Below are positions 16,674-24,968 of a stretch of DNA of 53,878 bases, in pieces. The translations under genes and the position numbers were made by a program. The notes below the pieces were generated by a model. That model was given only the letters and a program-made list of their open reading frames with translations. It was not told the DNA's origin and did not search any database. How positions within the stretch are numbered: the first letter of the stretch is position 1; the number at the start of each line of letters is the position of its first letter. Source of the stretch: Bacillota bacterium (lineage in GTDB: Bacteria > Bacillota > Sulfobacillia > JAJZYS01 > JAJYTV01); the NCBI GenBank assembly GCA_021793315.1, contig JAJYSZ010000012.1, positions 1 through 53,878 on the forward strand, in the 5' to 3' direction.

Positions 16674-17233
16674 CAGCGGCCGCCTCCCGCAGGCAGGACC
16701 TCGATCGCGTACGCCGGCAGGCCCAGAAGCGCCTCGGCCGCCTGGCTGAGCTCCTCGCGCACCACCGGGTTCGAGGCGCCCGAGGCCACGATCAGCGCCC
16801 CCACCACCTTGGGAGCGGTCTCCTGCGTCAGGACGGGCGTCTGGCCTGATCCCGCCGTGGCCAACGTGGTCTGGTTCGTCGTGTCGACGGACTGGCTGCT
16901 GCCGCTGCCCGTGGTCTGGCTCCGCGTCGTCTGGTTGAACGCGTAAATCCACCCCGGACCGCCGCGCAGGCTGAGGGTCACGCGCACTTCACCTGCGCCC
17001 TTCACCGCCGAGAGCGCCGACTGCACCGAGGCCGCGAGCACCTTCTGATAGTTGATGATGTCCTGGCCCGGAGCCTGGGACTTCGCAGACGACGCGACGG
17101 AGCCGACGGGAGCACTGGCCGGTTGCGCGCTATAGAACGTGGTGACGATGAGCAGGACCGCGGCGGCCGCGATGCCGAGCACGAGCCAGGTGCGCAGCCG
17201 GCGGACGTCCAGGCCGTCCAGTAAGCCCTTCAC
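16673..17233 (-). CDS. spoIIIAG: Stage III sporulation protein AG
   Basis: SpoIIIAG forms a large ring in the intermembrane space of the SpoIIIA-SpoIIQ channel. The 186-aa protein has one membrane helix (residues about 15-33). VKGAGEVRVTLSLRGG begins the ring-building fold, a long low-complexity S/T/Q/G loop follows, then VVGALIVASGASNPVVREEL and LGLPAYAIEVLPAG. The loop corresponds to the beta-triangle insertion of known SpoIIIAG. Starts and stops overlap with AF and AH. Confidence 0.93.
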   Translation of the reverse strand: MKGLLDGLDVRRLRTWLVLGIAAAAVLLIVTTFYSAQPASAPVGSVASSAKSQAPGQDIINYQKVLAASVQSALSAVKGAGEVRVTLSLRGGPGWIYAFNQTTRSQTTGSGSSQSVDTTNQTTLATAGSGQTPVLTQETAPKVVGALIVASGASNPVVREELSQAAEALLGLPAYAIEVLPAGGGR

Positions 17234-17742
17234 GGTGCCAAGCCTCCTTCGCTTGAATCTACGCGGACCGCAGCCTGGGAAATGCCGAGCGCCGTGGCCA
17301 CCGCGCGCTTGACGGCCTCCTGCGTCGCCGCGGCCGGGTGTCCGCGCAGCACGACACTGGCGGCGGACGGCGCATCGGCTGCGCCGATCGTCACGGCGAC
17401 CGACACCGCATCGCTGCCCGCCACGGCCTCTGCCGCCGCCTCGCCGGTGGCAGACATCTCCTTGCGGTACGTGCTGACGGTCTGGGCCTGCTCCTGGGTC
17501 TGCAGCACGGAACCTTGCTCCAGGAGGCCCTGGACGTCCGGATCATGCCAGTAGCTGCCGACCAGGGCGGGCAGACGCTGCTTCCAGATCACGGTGAGCG
17601 GCTGCAGGACCGCCACCATCAGCAGGAGACCGATCACGAGCCGCGTGTAGCGGCGCATGGCGTTGGCCGGCTGCAGGGCCTCGAGCAGCCAGCCGAACAG
17701 CGCGACGACAAGAATGCCGCGCAGCCAGGAAGCCCAGTCCAT
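17230..17742 (-). CDS. spoIIIAF: Stage III sporulation protein AF
   Basis: This 170-aa protein starts MDWASWLRGILVVALFGWLL. It has two membrane helices (about residues 5-20 and 33-50), then a ring-building-like domain with RKEMSATGEAAAEAVAGS and a C-terminal LGISQAAVRVDSSEG. The family usually shows L..lLLPsg.mrryvrlV; here EALQPANAMRRYTRLVIGLL fits. ATG 17742 overlaps the spoIIIAE stop (ATGA). It is a component of the SpoIIIA feeding-tube complex. Confidence 0.9.
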   Translation of the reverse strand: MDWASWLRGILVVALFGWLLEALQPANAMRRYTRLVIGLLLMVAVLQPLTVIWKQRLPALVGSYWHDPDVQGLLEQGSVLQTQEQAQTVSTYRKEMSATGEAAAEAVAGSDAVSVAVTIGAADAPSAASVVLRGHPAAATQEAVKRAVATALGISQAAVRVDSSEGGLAP

Positions 17743-18911
17743 CAGCCCCAGGCCCCCTTGCCGGCCGCGAAGACGATCGTCATCGAGAGGAAGAACATGA
17801 CCCCGACCGCGCCAAGCGCCATGGCAAGGTGCGCCAGGCTCGTCGCGAACTGCGAGAGTGCGTCGACGACCGTCTTGCTGCCGATCGGCGCAAGGACGCC
17901 CGCCGAAAGGCGAAAGACCAGGATCAGCACGAGAAGCTTGAGGATCGGCACGACGATCAGATAGCCGACGGCCAGCAGGCCCACGAGTCCGACGGCGTCC
18001 TTGAGCAGGTACGTGGAGCCGAAGACGGCCTCGGCGGCATCGGAGAACAGCTTGCCGACCACCGGGATGAACGTGTTGGCAAGGAACTTGCCCGAGCGGA
18101 GCGCCACGCCGTCCATCACGGGGCCCGCCGCCCCGTAGACGGCGATCAGGCCGACGAACAGCGTGAGGGCCGCACCTGTCGTCCAAAGCCCCACCTGGCG
18201 CAGGAGCGTGGCAATGCCGCTCAGCTTGAACCCCGAGACCTGACCGATCACCTCGAGCACGACGCCCGCGATCAAGGCGGGGATCACGAGCCCCCGGACG
18301 ATCGCGGCGATCACGTTGATCGCCACCAGCATCAGCGGGTGGAAGAGCCCGGCGGTCATGAAGGCGCCCACGCCGGCCAGAAGCATGGTCACGAGCGGCA
18401 GCATGGACTGCATCAGCCCGACCATCAGCCCGACGCTCTTCTCCACGAGGCTGGCCGCCTGGTAGAAGGCGTCAAGCGCCAGCACCGCCAGGGCCAGATA
18501 GACGGCTGCCGTCGCGAAGCGGCTCACGTCCTGCCGCTCGAAGCTGTCCGCCAGGAGCTCGAGCAGGGCCGCGATGACTCCGAGCGCCAACAGTTCCCCA
18601 AGCAGTCGACTCTCCTGCACGAGGTCGCCCGCGGCGATGCCCCACACGCCGCGCACCAGTTGGGAAGGACCGTAGGCGCCGCCGCCGTGGGCCATGCCGG
18701 AGATGATCTTGCCGAGGTCGAGGGAGGGCAGCTTGCCGGCGGTGGCCTGGTTGACCTGCTGCAGGAACGAGTTGAGCGGTGAGGACTGGACAGCGCCGTA
18801 CGCCGGACTCAAGGTGGCGGAGGGCATGGGCAGCGGAGTGGCGGCCTGGGCCAGTCCCGCTCCGCCGAACAGGAAAAGCCCCGCAAGCAGGCAGGCTTTC
18901 AGCCACTTCAC
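17742..18911 (-). CDS. spoIIIAE: Stage III sporulation protein AE
   Basis: SpoIIIAE is the polytopic membrane component of the SpoIIIA complex. The 389-aa protein starts at GTG 18911 (GTGA overlap with spoIIIAD) with a signal-like segment LLAGLFLFGGAGLAQA. After an exported region around residues 25-90 it has seven or more hydrophobic helices, including VTMLLAGVGAFMTAGLFHP and DAVGLVGLLAVGYLIVVPIL. The open frame runs much further upstream, but that part is antisense or overlapping coding of spoIIIAD/AC. Assignment rests on length, topology and operon position. Confidence 0.92.
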   Translation of the reverse strand: MKWLKACLLAGLFLFGGAGLAQAATPLPMPSATLSPAYGAVQSSPLNSFLQQVNQATAGKLPSLDLGKIISGMAHGGGAYGPSQLVRGVWGIAAGDLVQESRLLGELLALGVIAALLELLADSFERQDVSRFATAAVYLALAVLALDAFYQAASLVEKSVGLMVGLMQSMLPLVTMLLAGVGAFMTAGLFHPLMLVAINVIAAIVRGLVIPALIAGVVLEVIGQVSGFKLSGIATLLRQVGLWTTGAALTLFVGLIAVYGAAGPVMDGVALRSGKFLANTFIPVVGKLFSDAAEAVFGSTYLLKDAVGLVGLLAVGYLIVVPILKLLVLILVFRLSAGVLAPIGSKTVVDALSQFATSLAHLAMALGAVGVMFFLSMTIVFAAGKGAWG

Positions 18912-19294
18912 AGCCCCACCCCCAACACGAGATGCACGAGCGCGCCGACGATCGGGACCGCCAGCACGAGGATCAGGACCTTGCCGCCAAGCTCCACCTT
19001 CTGGGCCAGTGCCCCCTCGCCGGCATCGCGCGCGACCTGCGCGGCGAACTCCGCCAGGTAGGCGATGCCGATCACGCGCAGCACGACGTCGATGTAGAGC
19101 AGGCGCACGTGTGCCAGCATCGCGAGCTGGTCGATCAGCCGCAGGGCCTGCGCCAGCTGAGGCAGGATCAGCAGGAAGAGCACCGCGCCCGCGGCCAGGG
19201 ACAGCAGCACCGCGAATTCGGAGCGCTCGCGCCGCAGGACGCTGATCAGCACCACGCTGGCCAGCGCGATGCCGACGAACTGGACGATGGCCAG
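18908..19294 (-). CDS. spoIIIAD: Stage III sporulation protein AD (probable CTG start)
   Basis: This SpoIIIAD protein has the family core IDVVLRVIGIAYLAEFAAQV and RDAGEGALAQKVELGGKVLI. The typical N-terminus (xIVQxVGIALA) is encoded from CTG 19294, with GGGGGAGG 9 nt upstream, giving 128 aa, the family length. In this frame no ATG, GTG or TTG exists between the spoIIIAC stop TGA and the CTG. The next standard start, GTG 19255, would remove most of the first membrane helix. SpoIIIAC and SpoIIIAD are in the same frame, separated by one TGA and six codons. Confidence 0.88.
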   Translation of the reverse strand: MAIVQFVGIALASVVLISVLRRERSEFAVLLSLAAGAVLFLLILPQLAQALRLIDQLAMLAHVRLLYIDVVLRVIGIAYLAEFAAQVARDAGEGALAQKVELGGKVLILVLAVPIVGALVHLVLGVGL

Positions 19295-19312
19295 AGGGGA
19301 CGACCTCCCCCG

Positions 19313-19513
19313 TCAGAGATTGAAGAGCGTCTTCACCGACGAGAAGAGCTGCGTCAGGAGATCCACCACCACCATGAAGACGAGCGCGACACCCGCCAGG
19401 GTGACGAGGTGGCCGATCTCGTCCTTGCCGGCCTTCGTCAGGACGGTATGGATCACGGCGATCAGGATGCCGACCGCGGCGAGCTTGAAGATGAGATCGA
19501 TATCGATGTTCAC
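19313..19513 (-). CDS. spoIIIAC: Stage III sporulation protein AC
   Basis: This 66-aa protein with two membrane helices fits SpoIIIAC in length and sequence: VNIDIDLIFKLAAVGILIAV, then LTKAGKDEIGHLVTLAGVAL and a terminal LFSSVKTLFNL. GTG 19513 is the start, 6 nt after GGAGGGG. The longer open frame upstream overlaps spoIIIAB and is not coding. It is a small membrane component of the SpoIIIA channel. Confidence 0.93.
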   Translation of the reverse strand: MNIDIDLIFKLAAVGILIAVIHTVLTKAGKDEIGHLVTLAGVALVFMVVVDLLTQLFSSVKTLFNL

Positions 19514-19530
19514 TGAAGTCCCCTCCCCGT

Positions 19531-20049
19531 CTACAGCAGCACGAGAGCCAAGCCGACGCCTGCGACGGCGCCGAGCGTACGCCACATGCGCCCTCCCCGC
19601 ACACTTTCATCCGCAGCCTGGCGCCGCTGGATCTCAAGGCGCTCCTGGCAGCGCAGGAAGAATCCCCTGTGCTCGTCGCGCCCGAAGCGTCCGAGTTGCT
19701 CGCCGAGTTCGAGCAGCGGCGCGACGTCGTCGGGGGAAAGGCAGCTCCTCGGCCTCAGCCGGTCGAGTTCCGCCTGCCAGGCCTCCACCAGCAGCACGTG
19801 CCCCTCGAGGCGCCGCGCGAGGCCCCCCGCAAACTCCTGCACGAGGCCCTTCGCCTGGCGCGACGCCGAGCTTAGCGCCTGCCCGAGCGGCAGGGCGGTG
19901 TAGGAGACGTCGCTCGCCAGCACGTGGAGCAGAGCCTGCCACGCGTCGATCTCGAGCACCCGCCGCCGCTGGCGGTCTGCCACCAGCGAGCCGATCTGAT
20001 AGCCCGCCAAGGCGATCAGCATGCTGAGGGCGATGCGCAGCGCAATCAT
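19531..20049 (-). CDS. spoIIIAB: Stage III sporulation protein AB
   Basis: SpoIIIAB resembles type II secretion GspF proteins and pairs with the SpoIIIAA ATPase. The 172-aa protein starts MIALRIALSMLIALAGYQIG (membrane helix). It has a helical cytoplasmic domain with ALLHVLASDVSYTALPLGQA and ends in a second hydrophobic helix TLGAVAGVGLALVLL. ATG 20049 overlaps the spoIIIAA stop (ATGA). Confidence 0.92.
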   Translation of the reverse strand: MIALRIALSMLIALAGYQIGSLVADRQRRRVLEIDAWQALLHVLASDVSYTALPLGQALSSASRQAKGLVQEFAGGLARRLEGHVLLVEAWQAELDRLRPRSCLSPDDVAPLLELGEQLGRFGRDEHRGFFLRCQERLEIQRRQAADESVRGGRMWRTLGAVAGVGLALVLL

Positions 20050-21005
20050 CGCGTGAACCCCTGCAGGACGCGCCCGGACTCGTCCTCCACCCGCAGGAGG
20101 GTGCCCGGGCGGGGCTGGCTGCCAAGGAGCACCTGACGCTGGAACACACCCTCCCGCATCAGGAGGGCGATGCTTGGCCGATGCCGCAGTTCCTCGAGCG
20201 ACGCGGCGTGGGCGGTGGCCAGCACCGTCACGCCGGCGTAGGCGCAGTCCAGGACGGCCCGGGCATCGTCCTCGCCGCCGATCTCGTCCGTAGCGAGCAC
20301 CTCGGGCCCCAGGGCGCGCAGGGCCATGCGCATGCCGATCGTCTTCGGCATGCCGTCGAGCACGTCGGTACGCGCGCCGACGTCGTGGCCCGGCAGGCCG
20401 AGATGGCACGCCGCGATCTCCGAGCGCTCGTCCACGAGGCTCACCTGCTGGCCGCGCCAGCCGTAGAGCCCGTCCGATGCAGCGCGCACCAGATCTCGCA
20501 GGAGTGTCGTCTTGCCGCAGCCCGGAGCCCCGACCAGGATGGTGGCGATCGGGCGGTCGCCGGCGGAGATGCGCCCCACCAGGGCCGCGGCGGGTCCCGC
20601 GACGGCGCGGGCGATGCGGTAGTTGAGCCCCGCGACGTGGCGCACGGCGCGGCTGCCGGCGCCGGGGGCGCTCCAGCTGCCGGCGATGCCCACGCGGTGA
20701 CCGCCGGGAATGGTGAGAAAGCCTTGCGCCAGCTCCTCTTCCCAGGCGTAGCGTGAATGGCCCGTCAGGTGTTCGAGGCAGTGCTCCAAGTCCTGCGCGC
20801 CCACCAAAGGACCGAGCACGCGGTCGCGCCCGCCGGCGCCGACCAGGCGCACCTCCCGGCCGGCGCGCAGTCGCAGCTCCCGCGCATCGAGCCATGCGGA
20901 AGGGTCAAGGCGATCCAGGGCGACGGCCAGGCGTTCGGCGACGTAGGGCCGAATCTGGGCCCATGCGGTTTCGACGCTGCGTTCGGCCCGGGCCTCGGCT
21001 GGCAT
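20046..21005 (-). CDS. spoIIIAA: Stage III sporulation protein AA (secretion-type ATPase)
   Basis: SpoIIIAA is the AAA/GspE-like ATPase of the SpoIIIA-SpoIIQ complex, active in the mother cell during engulfment. The Walker A is VGAPGCGKTTLLRD near residue 160. SLVDERSEIAACHLG and EVLATDEIGGEDD follow, with the DEIG Walker B. I prefer ATG 21005, with GGAGGTG 7 nt upstream; ATG 21011 is only 1 nt from that site. It is the first gene of the eight-gene spoIIIA operon, expected to be under SigmaE control. Confidence 0.94.
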   Translation of the reverse strand: MPAEARAERSVETAWAQIRPYVAERLAVALDRLDPSAWLDARELRLRAGREVRLVGAGGRDRVLGPLVGAQDLEHCLEHLTGHSRYAWEEELAQGFLTIPGGHRVGIAGSWSAPGAGSRAVRHVAGLNYRIARAVAGPAAALVGRISAGDRPIATILVGAPGCGKTTLLRDLVRAASDGLYGWRGQQVSLVDERSEIAACHLGLPGHDVGARTDVLDGMPKTIGMRMALRALGPEVLATDEIGGEDDARAVLDCAYAGVTVLATAHAASLEELRHRPSIALLMREGVFQRQVLLGSQPRPGTLLRVEDESGRVLQGFTR

Positions 21006-21025
21006 GCCCATGCACCTCCGACCAC

Positions 21026-21055
21026 ATCGCTATGCCTGGCCGACCGGAGCTAGAC
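21026..21055 (-). promoter_or_regulatory. Weak SigmaE-like promoter candidate for the spoIIIA operon
   Basis: On the minus strand CATAGCGAT (21026-21034) resembles the SigmaE -10 consensus CATAcanT. About 13 nt further upstream a poor -35-like GTCTAGCT is present (21048-21055). Position fits a spoIIIAA promoter, but the match is loose. Confidence 0.25.
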
Positions 21056-21088
21056 GTGCCCTCGCGAACCCAAACGTCCTCGTTCTGG

Positions 21089-21094
21089 TTGACA
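21089..21094 (+). promoter_or_regulatory. Consensus -35 hexamer upstream of the methyltransferase gene
   Basis: TTGACA at 21089-21094 is a perfect -35, 45 nt before the start. The expected -10 position (21112-21117, CAGGCT) is poor, so the site is only suggestive. Confidence 0.25.
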
Positions 21095-21139
21095 GCCTCA
21101 CGGCACCGGTGCAGGCTCCCAGTGTTGGAGGTGGGCTCC

Positions 21140-22042
21140 ATGGCGCGATTCCGCTGGTCTGACATACAACCCGCAGAGGTCCTGGAGGAAAGCCGCGCAG
21201 CACGATTCAAGCCCGCATGGCGCGAGACGCTTCTGGCTTATCTCGGTCTGAGGCCGGGCATGCATGTGCTCGAGGTGGGCTGCGGGCCGGGCACGCTCGC
21301 CCCCTATCTCGCGGCAGGCATCGCGCCGGGCAGCGTCACAGGGTTGGACCTCGACGAGGACTTCGTCGCGCGCGCCCGCGCCAAAGCCGAGGCTGAGAGC
21401 CTCCAGGGCGTGCGTTATGTCGTCGGGGACGCCTACGCCCTGCCGTTTGCGGACGGCTCGTTCGACGCCGTCACGAGCTACACCGGCATCGGCGTGCTGC
21501 AGGACCCGCGCAGGGCGCTGGCCGAGATGGTGCGCGTCTGCCGCCCGGGCGGCCCCATCAGCCTGGCGGAGGCCGTCGCGGGTCTTGGCGGCATCACGTT
21601 TGACGGCATCGACCAGCTCGAGGGTCAGGAGACCTACCCCGGCGCCGAGCGTTATCGCACCCTTCGCGGCCGGCTGCGCGCGGGCTACCCCTCCGCAGCA
21701 CCCGGCGTCGGCAGCGCCAGCTGGCCCGTGCGGGCGCTCTGGGCACTGATGGCCGACCTCGGCCTCAAGGCCCTCGAACTCAATGCCTGGGGCCATGTCG
21801 CGGCCCCTGACGACCGCCGCACGCCTCCCGAGGAGCGGATGAAGCATCGGGAACTCGAGCACGTCACGTTCGTCCAGTGGCTCGACGAACTCCTGAACGG
21901 AAAAGATTTCCGCGTGCTGAGCCGCGACGAGCTTCTGGAACTCCGCGAACTCAGCCGCCTGCGCAGGGACTGGAGTGCCGAGCACCCCCTTTGGGACTGG
22001 GAGGGGAGCCTCTCGCTGGCCGCCCTCGGCTACAAGCTGTAG
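21140..22042 (+). CDS. Class I SAM-dependent methyltransferase
   Basis: This 300-aa class I methyltransferase has motif I HVLEVGCGPGTLAPYLA (residues about 41-57), the acidic ribose-binding loop GLDLDEDFVARAR, GDAYALPFADGSFDAVTSYT (motif II region) and the post-motif RALAEMVRVCRPGG, typical of UbiE/ubiquinone-type folds. The C-terminal 120 residues are less conserved and presumably bind the substrate, which I cannot identify. GGAGGTGG precedes ATG 21140. The gene is divergent from spoIIIAA and upstream of the SLH genes, with no functional link evident. Confidence 0.85.
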   Translation: MARFRWSDIQPAEVLEESRAARFKPAWRETLLAYLGLRPGMHVLEVGCGPGTLAPYLAAGIAPGSVTGLDLDEDFVARARAKAEAESLQGVRYVVGDAYALPFADGSFDAVTSYTGIGVLQDPRRALAEMVRVCRPGGPISLAEAVAGLGGITFDGIDQLEGQETYPGAERYRTLRGRLRAGYPSAAPGVGSASWPVRALWALMADLGLKALELNAWGHVAAPDDRRTPPEERMKHRELEHVTFVQWLDELLNGKDFRVLSRDELLELRELSRLRRDWSAEHPLWDWEGSLSLAALGYKL

Positions 22043-22111
22043 CCGGAAAGCCCGCGCGCCGCATCACAGGGCCAAGATGGACAGGCTGGCAAACTTTTTC
22101 TCTCCTGCCCC

Positions 22112-22154
22112 CAGAAACAGGATGCGCCCCTGCGAAGGATGTGGTCGGGACGCG
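22112..22154 (+). repeat. Conserved leader element upstream of SLH gene 1
   Basis: This block of about 43 bp begins CAGAAACAGGA and ends ATGTGGTCGGGACGCG. It is closely matched by 24969-25009 upstream of the second SLH gene and lies at nearly the same distance from the start codon (39 versus 38 nt). The flanking sequence is dissimilar, which suggests a shared promoter or mRNA-leader element. Confidence 0.6.
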
Positions 22155-22192
22155 GAGTTCTCGCGTCGCCGCATCCGAGCGGAGGTGGGCAT

Positions 22193-24535
22193 GTGCGCTC
22201 GAAGTTGCTCGTCGCCACAGCGATGGCTGGCACCCTAGCGCTTTCGACTTTCGGTTCCGCAGCCGCCAAAGGGCCCCACAAAGGCTTTCAGGACCTCGGC
22301 AACGCCGCTTGGGCCCAGGCGGCCATCCAGACGCTCGCGACCCAGGGGGTCCTCACAGGGCTCACGCCCACCCGGTTCGGCCCGGGGCAGCCCGTGACCA
22401 TCGGCCAGCTGGCGGTGGTGCTCGAGCGCTTCGACGGCGGGGCGCCCCAGGGAGCCTCCTTCACGTCCGCCTACAACCTGGCGATCCAGACCGACATCAC
22501 GGCCGGCCTCGGCGGCAGCACGCCGGCCGGCGGCGCCGCGACGCGTGCGCAAGCGATCACGATGATCATGAACGCGCTGCACCTGCAAGGTCCGGGAGAC
22601 GCGGCGAACCTGGGGCAATTCCAGGACGCGGGGAAGGTGCCGGGCTGGGCCAGGCAGCCTCTCGCCTTCGCCGTACAGCTGGGACTGCTCGCGGGGTCGA
22701 ACGGGTACCTCGACCCGGACGCCACGCTGAGCCGCGCGGAGCTCGCCGTCATCCTGGAGCGCATCGAGGCGGAGCTCGGCCTCGGGCAGACGGCCGCAAC
22801 CGTGCAAGGCACCTATGCGGGATCGGGCAGCACGGTCCTGAACGGCCAGCCGCTCGCCACGATCGCGCTCTCGGTCGCGGGCGCGGACTCCGGCCCAGAG
22901 ACCTATACGATCGCCCCGAACGCTGAGATCTACGACGGCAACGCGCCAGCATCGCTGGCGCAGTTCCAGCCCGGCGACCCGGTCATGCTGACGCTGAATT
23001 CGGCCGGTCAGGCGGACGTGGTCGCGGACCTCGCGCCCGTCCAGCTGACGGATGCGCACCCCGGCGTAGTCTCGGGCGTCGTGACGGCGATCGGCGGCGG
23101 ACGCATCACGATTGCCGACCAGAGCCAGCCCAAGGGCCATGGCAAGAAAGGGCGATCGGCCTCCGGCACCTACGCCCTCAGTCCTGCGGTCAAGGTGGTC
23201 ATCCCGGGTGAAGGTGCCCACGGCTCGCTCGCCCAGATCCAAACCGGGGCGTTCGTGCGTCTCGTCGTCGGGCCGCAGGGGCTCGTCGACCTGATCATCG
23301 CCCAGCAGCTGCCCGCCACGGGCGGCGGGACGTCGACAAACGGTACGCCGACAGGCGTAAGCGCGAGCGAGACGGCGTCCGGCATGGCACTCAGCTGGGC
23401 AGGGGTCAGTGGCGCCTCCTCCTACCAGGTGCTCGAGGCGAGCGGCGGGGCCTACACACCTGTTCCCGCCGCGAACGGCGGCACGCCGACCGGCACCGGC
23501 ACCCAGGTCATCGGCCTCAACGCGGGAACCTCCTACACCTTCGAGGTGGCGGCCGTGCGTGCGAGCGGCACCTCAGCGCCCTCCGCGCCCACTGCCGCGG
23601 TCGAGTGGGGCGCGAAGCCCGCGGCGAGCGCCACCGTGACCGTGGTCACGTCCGGCAGCTACGCCTACGCCGACATCTCCGTCACCTTCGACAAGCCCCT
23701 GAACCCGGCCACGCTCGATACGAACCCAGGGGACTACCAGGTCACGGATGTGACGTCCCGCAGCGCGCTCGCCATCTCTGGCATCACCGCCAGCGGCGGC
23801 AGCCTGACCATCGCCACCGATGCGTATCCCGCACCGAACCTGGCCACGGACCTGCTCCAGGCCACCACCGGGAAGTCGGTCGTGAGCGACGCGGCCGGCG
23901 CGCCCACGGCGCCGATCGACGCCAGCGGCAGCGCGCATCTCGCGTCGCCGCTGAGTGTCTCCGCCCAGGAGACCGCGGGCGGCATCTACGTCGGCTGGAC
24001 CCCGATCGCAGGCGCCACCTCCTACCAGGTGTTGGAGGCGAGCGGCGGCGCCTACAGCCCGGTGGCGACCGTGAACGGCGGAACGAGCGCCGGCAGCGGC
24101 ACCCAGGTCACCGGCCTAGCGGCAGGACAGAGCTACTCGTTCGAGGTGGAGGCCGTGACGGCGGCCGGCACGGCCGCACCGTCGGCGCCGACGATCGCGG
24201 TCGAGTGGGGCGCGAAGTCGGGCACGGCCGCAGCCACCACCCTGACGCAGGTCTCCGGCGACGAATCGTTCAGCATCGCGATCCCCTACGATAAGGCCCT
24301 GGACGCCTCGACCCTCGACAAAAACCTTGGCGACTACCTGGTCACCGACCTGACCACGCACCAGTCGCTCGGCATCGCCAGCGTGACGCTCGCAGGTCAG
24401 ACCCTCGTCGTCCAGACGGCGCTGGCAGCGCCTTTGGCCCTCACGGACACCGTCGAGGTAGAGACCTCGCATTCGGTGGTCAACGACACGGCCGGCGCGC
24501 CCAGCACGCCGATCACAGCCACGGGGACGCTCTGA
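22193..24535 (+). CDS. Secreted S-layer-homology protein with two fibronectin-like 600-bp modules
   Basis: This 780-aa exported protein starts at GTG 22193 after GGAGGTGG. Its signal peptide is MRSKLLVATAMAGTLALSTF, with likely cleavage after GSAAA. Three SLH repeats follow (residues about 30-75, 85-130 and 140-190), with motifs FQDLGNAAWAQAAIQ, TRAQAITMIMNAL and LSRAELAVILERIE. Next is a beta-rich region (about 200-380) containing GTYALSPAVKVVIPGEGAHG. Two 200-residue modules follow, each an FN3-like unit (SYQVLEASGGAY, SYTFEV) plus a second Ig-like unit ending SVVxDxAGAP. SLH domains normally bind pyruvylated secondary wall polymers, so this is probably a cell-surface protein. It is paralogous to the gene at 25047. 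Confidence 0.88.
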   Translation: MRSKLLVATAMAGTLALSTFGSAAAKGPHKGFQDLGNAAWAQAAIQTLATQGVLTGLTPTRFGPGQPVTIGQLAVVLERFDGGAPQGASFTSAYNLAIQTDITAGLGGSTPAGGAATRAQAITMIMNALHLQGPGDAANLGQFQDAGKVPGWARQPLAFAVQLGLLAGSNGYLDPDATLSRAELAVILERIEAELGLGQTAATVQGTYAGSGSTVLNGQPLATIALSVAGADSGPETYTIAPNAEIYDGNAPASLAQFQPGDPVMLTLNSAGQADVVADLAPVQLTDAHPGVVSGVVTAIGGGRITIADQSQPKGHGKKGRSASGTYALSPAVKVVIPGEGAHGSLAQIQTGAFVRLVVGPQGLVDLIIAQQLPATGGGTSTNGTPTGVSASETASGMALSWAGVSGASSYQVLEASGGAYTPVPAANGGTPTGTGTQVIGLNAGTSYTFEVAAVRASGTSAPSAPTAAVEWGAKPAASATVTVVTSGSYAYADISVTFDKPLNPATLDTNPGDYQVTDVTSRSALAISGITASGGSLTIATDAYPAPNLATDLLQATTGKSVVSDAAGAPTAPIDASGSAHLASPLSVSAQETAGGIYVGWTPIAGATSYQVLEASGGAYSPVATVNGGTSAGSGTQVTGLAAGQSYSFEVEAVTAAGTAAPSAPTIAVEWGAKSGTAAATTLTQVSGDESFSIAIPYDKALDASTLDKNLGDYLVTDLTTHQSLGIASVTLAGQTLVVQTALAAPLALTDTVEVETSHSVVNDTAGAPSTPITATGTL
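23348..23947 (+). repeat. Module 1 of SLH protein 1 (600 bp)
   Basis: This module is an FN3-like unit plus an Ig-like unit. The anchor proline codon at 23348 (PTGVSA) recurs exactly 600 bp later (PLSVSA, 23948). Confidence 0.8.
23948..24535 (+). repeat. Module 2 (terminal) of SLH protein 1 (588 bp with stop)
   Basis: This terminal module is 588 bp including the stop, exactly the length of the terminal module in the paralogue at 27420-28007. Confidence 0.8.
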
Positions 24536-24552
24536 GACAGGGCCGAACAGAC

Positions 24553-24583
24553 GGGATGGCCGGCCCCAGCGGTCGGCCATCCC
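24553..24583 (+). terminator. Terminator hairpin after SLH gene 1
   Basis: A 10-bp GC-rich stem (24553-24562 with 24574-24583), extended inward, lies 18 nt after the stop and is followed by CCTTT. Confidence 0.7.
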
Positions 24584-24607
24584 CTTTGGGCTCCACGCGG
24601 AGGTTGT

Positions 24608-24664
24608 TCATGCTCCCAGGACGCACTCGCCGGACCTCGTGTCGATGATCAGCTTGTCCCCATT
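24608..24664 (-). pseudogene. Fragment of a duplicated efp 3-prime end
   Basis: Read on the minus strand, this short frame gives [18 protein letters not shown] and a stop. The real efp (28454-29011) ends [17 protein letters not shown] and a stop. Twenty-four nucleotides are identical and the stop falls at the same position. Similarity ends abruptly upstream of GDK. The simplest reading is that an ancestral SLH-efp segment was duplicated in tandem and only the tail of the extra efp remains. Confidence 0.75.
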
Positions 24665-24968
24665 GCTCGATGCCTGGCATCAGAGACCCGAGCCGTTGCA
24701 GGTCGCCCACGCATCCCGGGCGGGGCATCCCCCGTCTGCAGCGTCCCCGCCGCGAGTCCATTTGGAGCGCGGGATGCACTTTGTGCAGACGCCTTTACCG
24801 GCTGCGACCGCTACGCGGTATTCCAGACGCGGACATCCAGTGCTCCACCACACTTCGCCTGGCCGTACGGCGAATTCCCGTTCGGCGCAATGTTCCCGGC
24901 TCCCAGCGTTTGCAGGACTCTTCCCCCCGTGAAATCCCACTTCTCCCCCAATTAGCGGGTCGAACCCT

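Noticed and set aside
17742..19637. 631-codon frame suggesting a much longer SpoIIIAE
   Set aside because: The upstream part overlaps spoIIIAD and spoIIIAC out of phase. GTG 18911, with a GTGA overlap, gives the normal family length.
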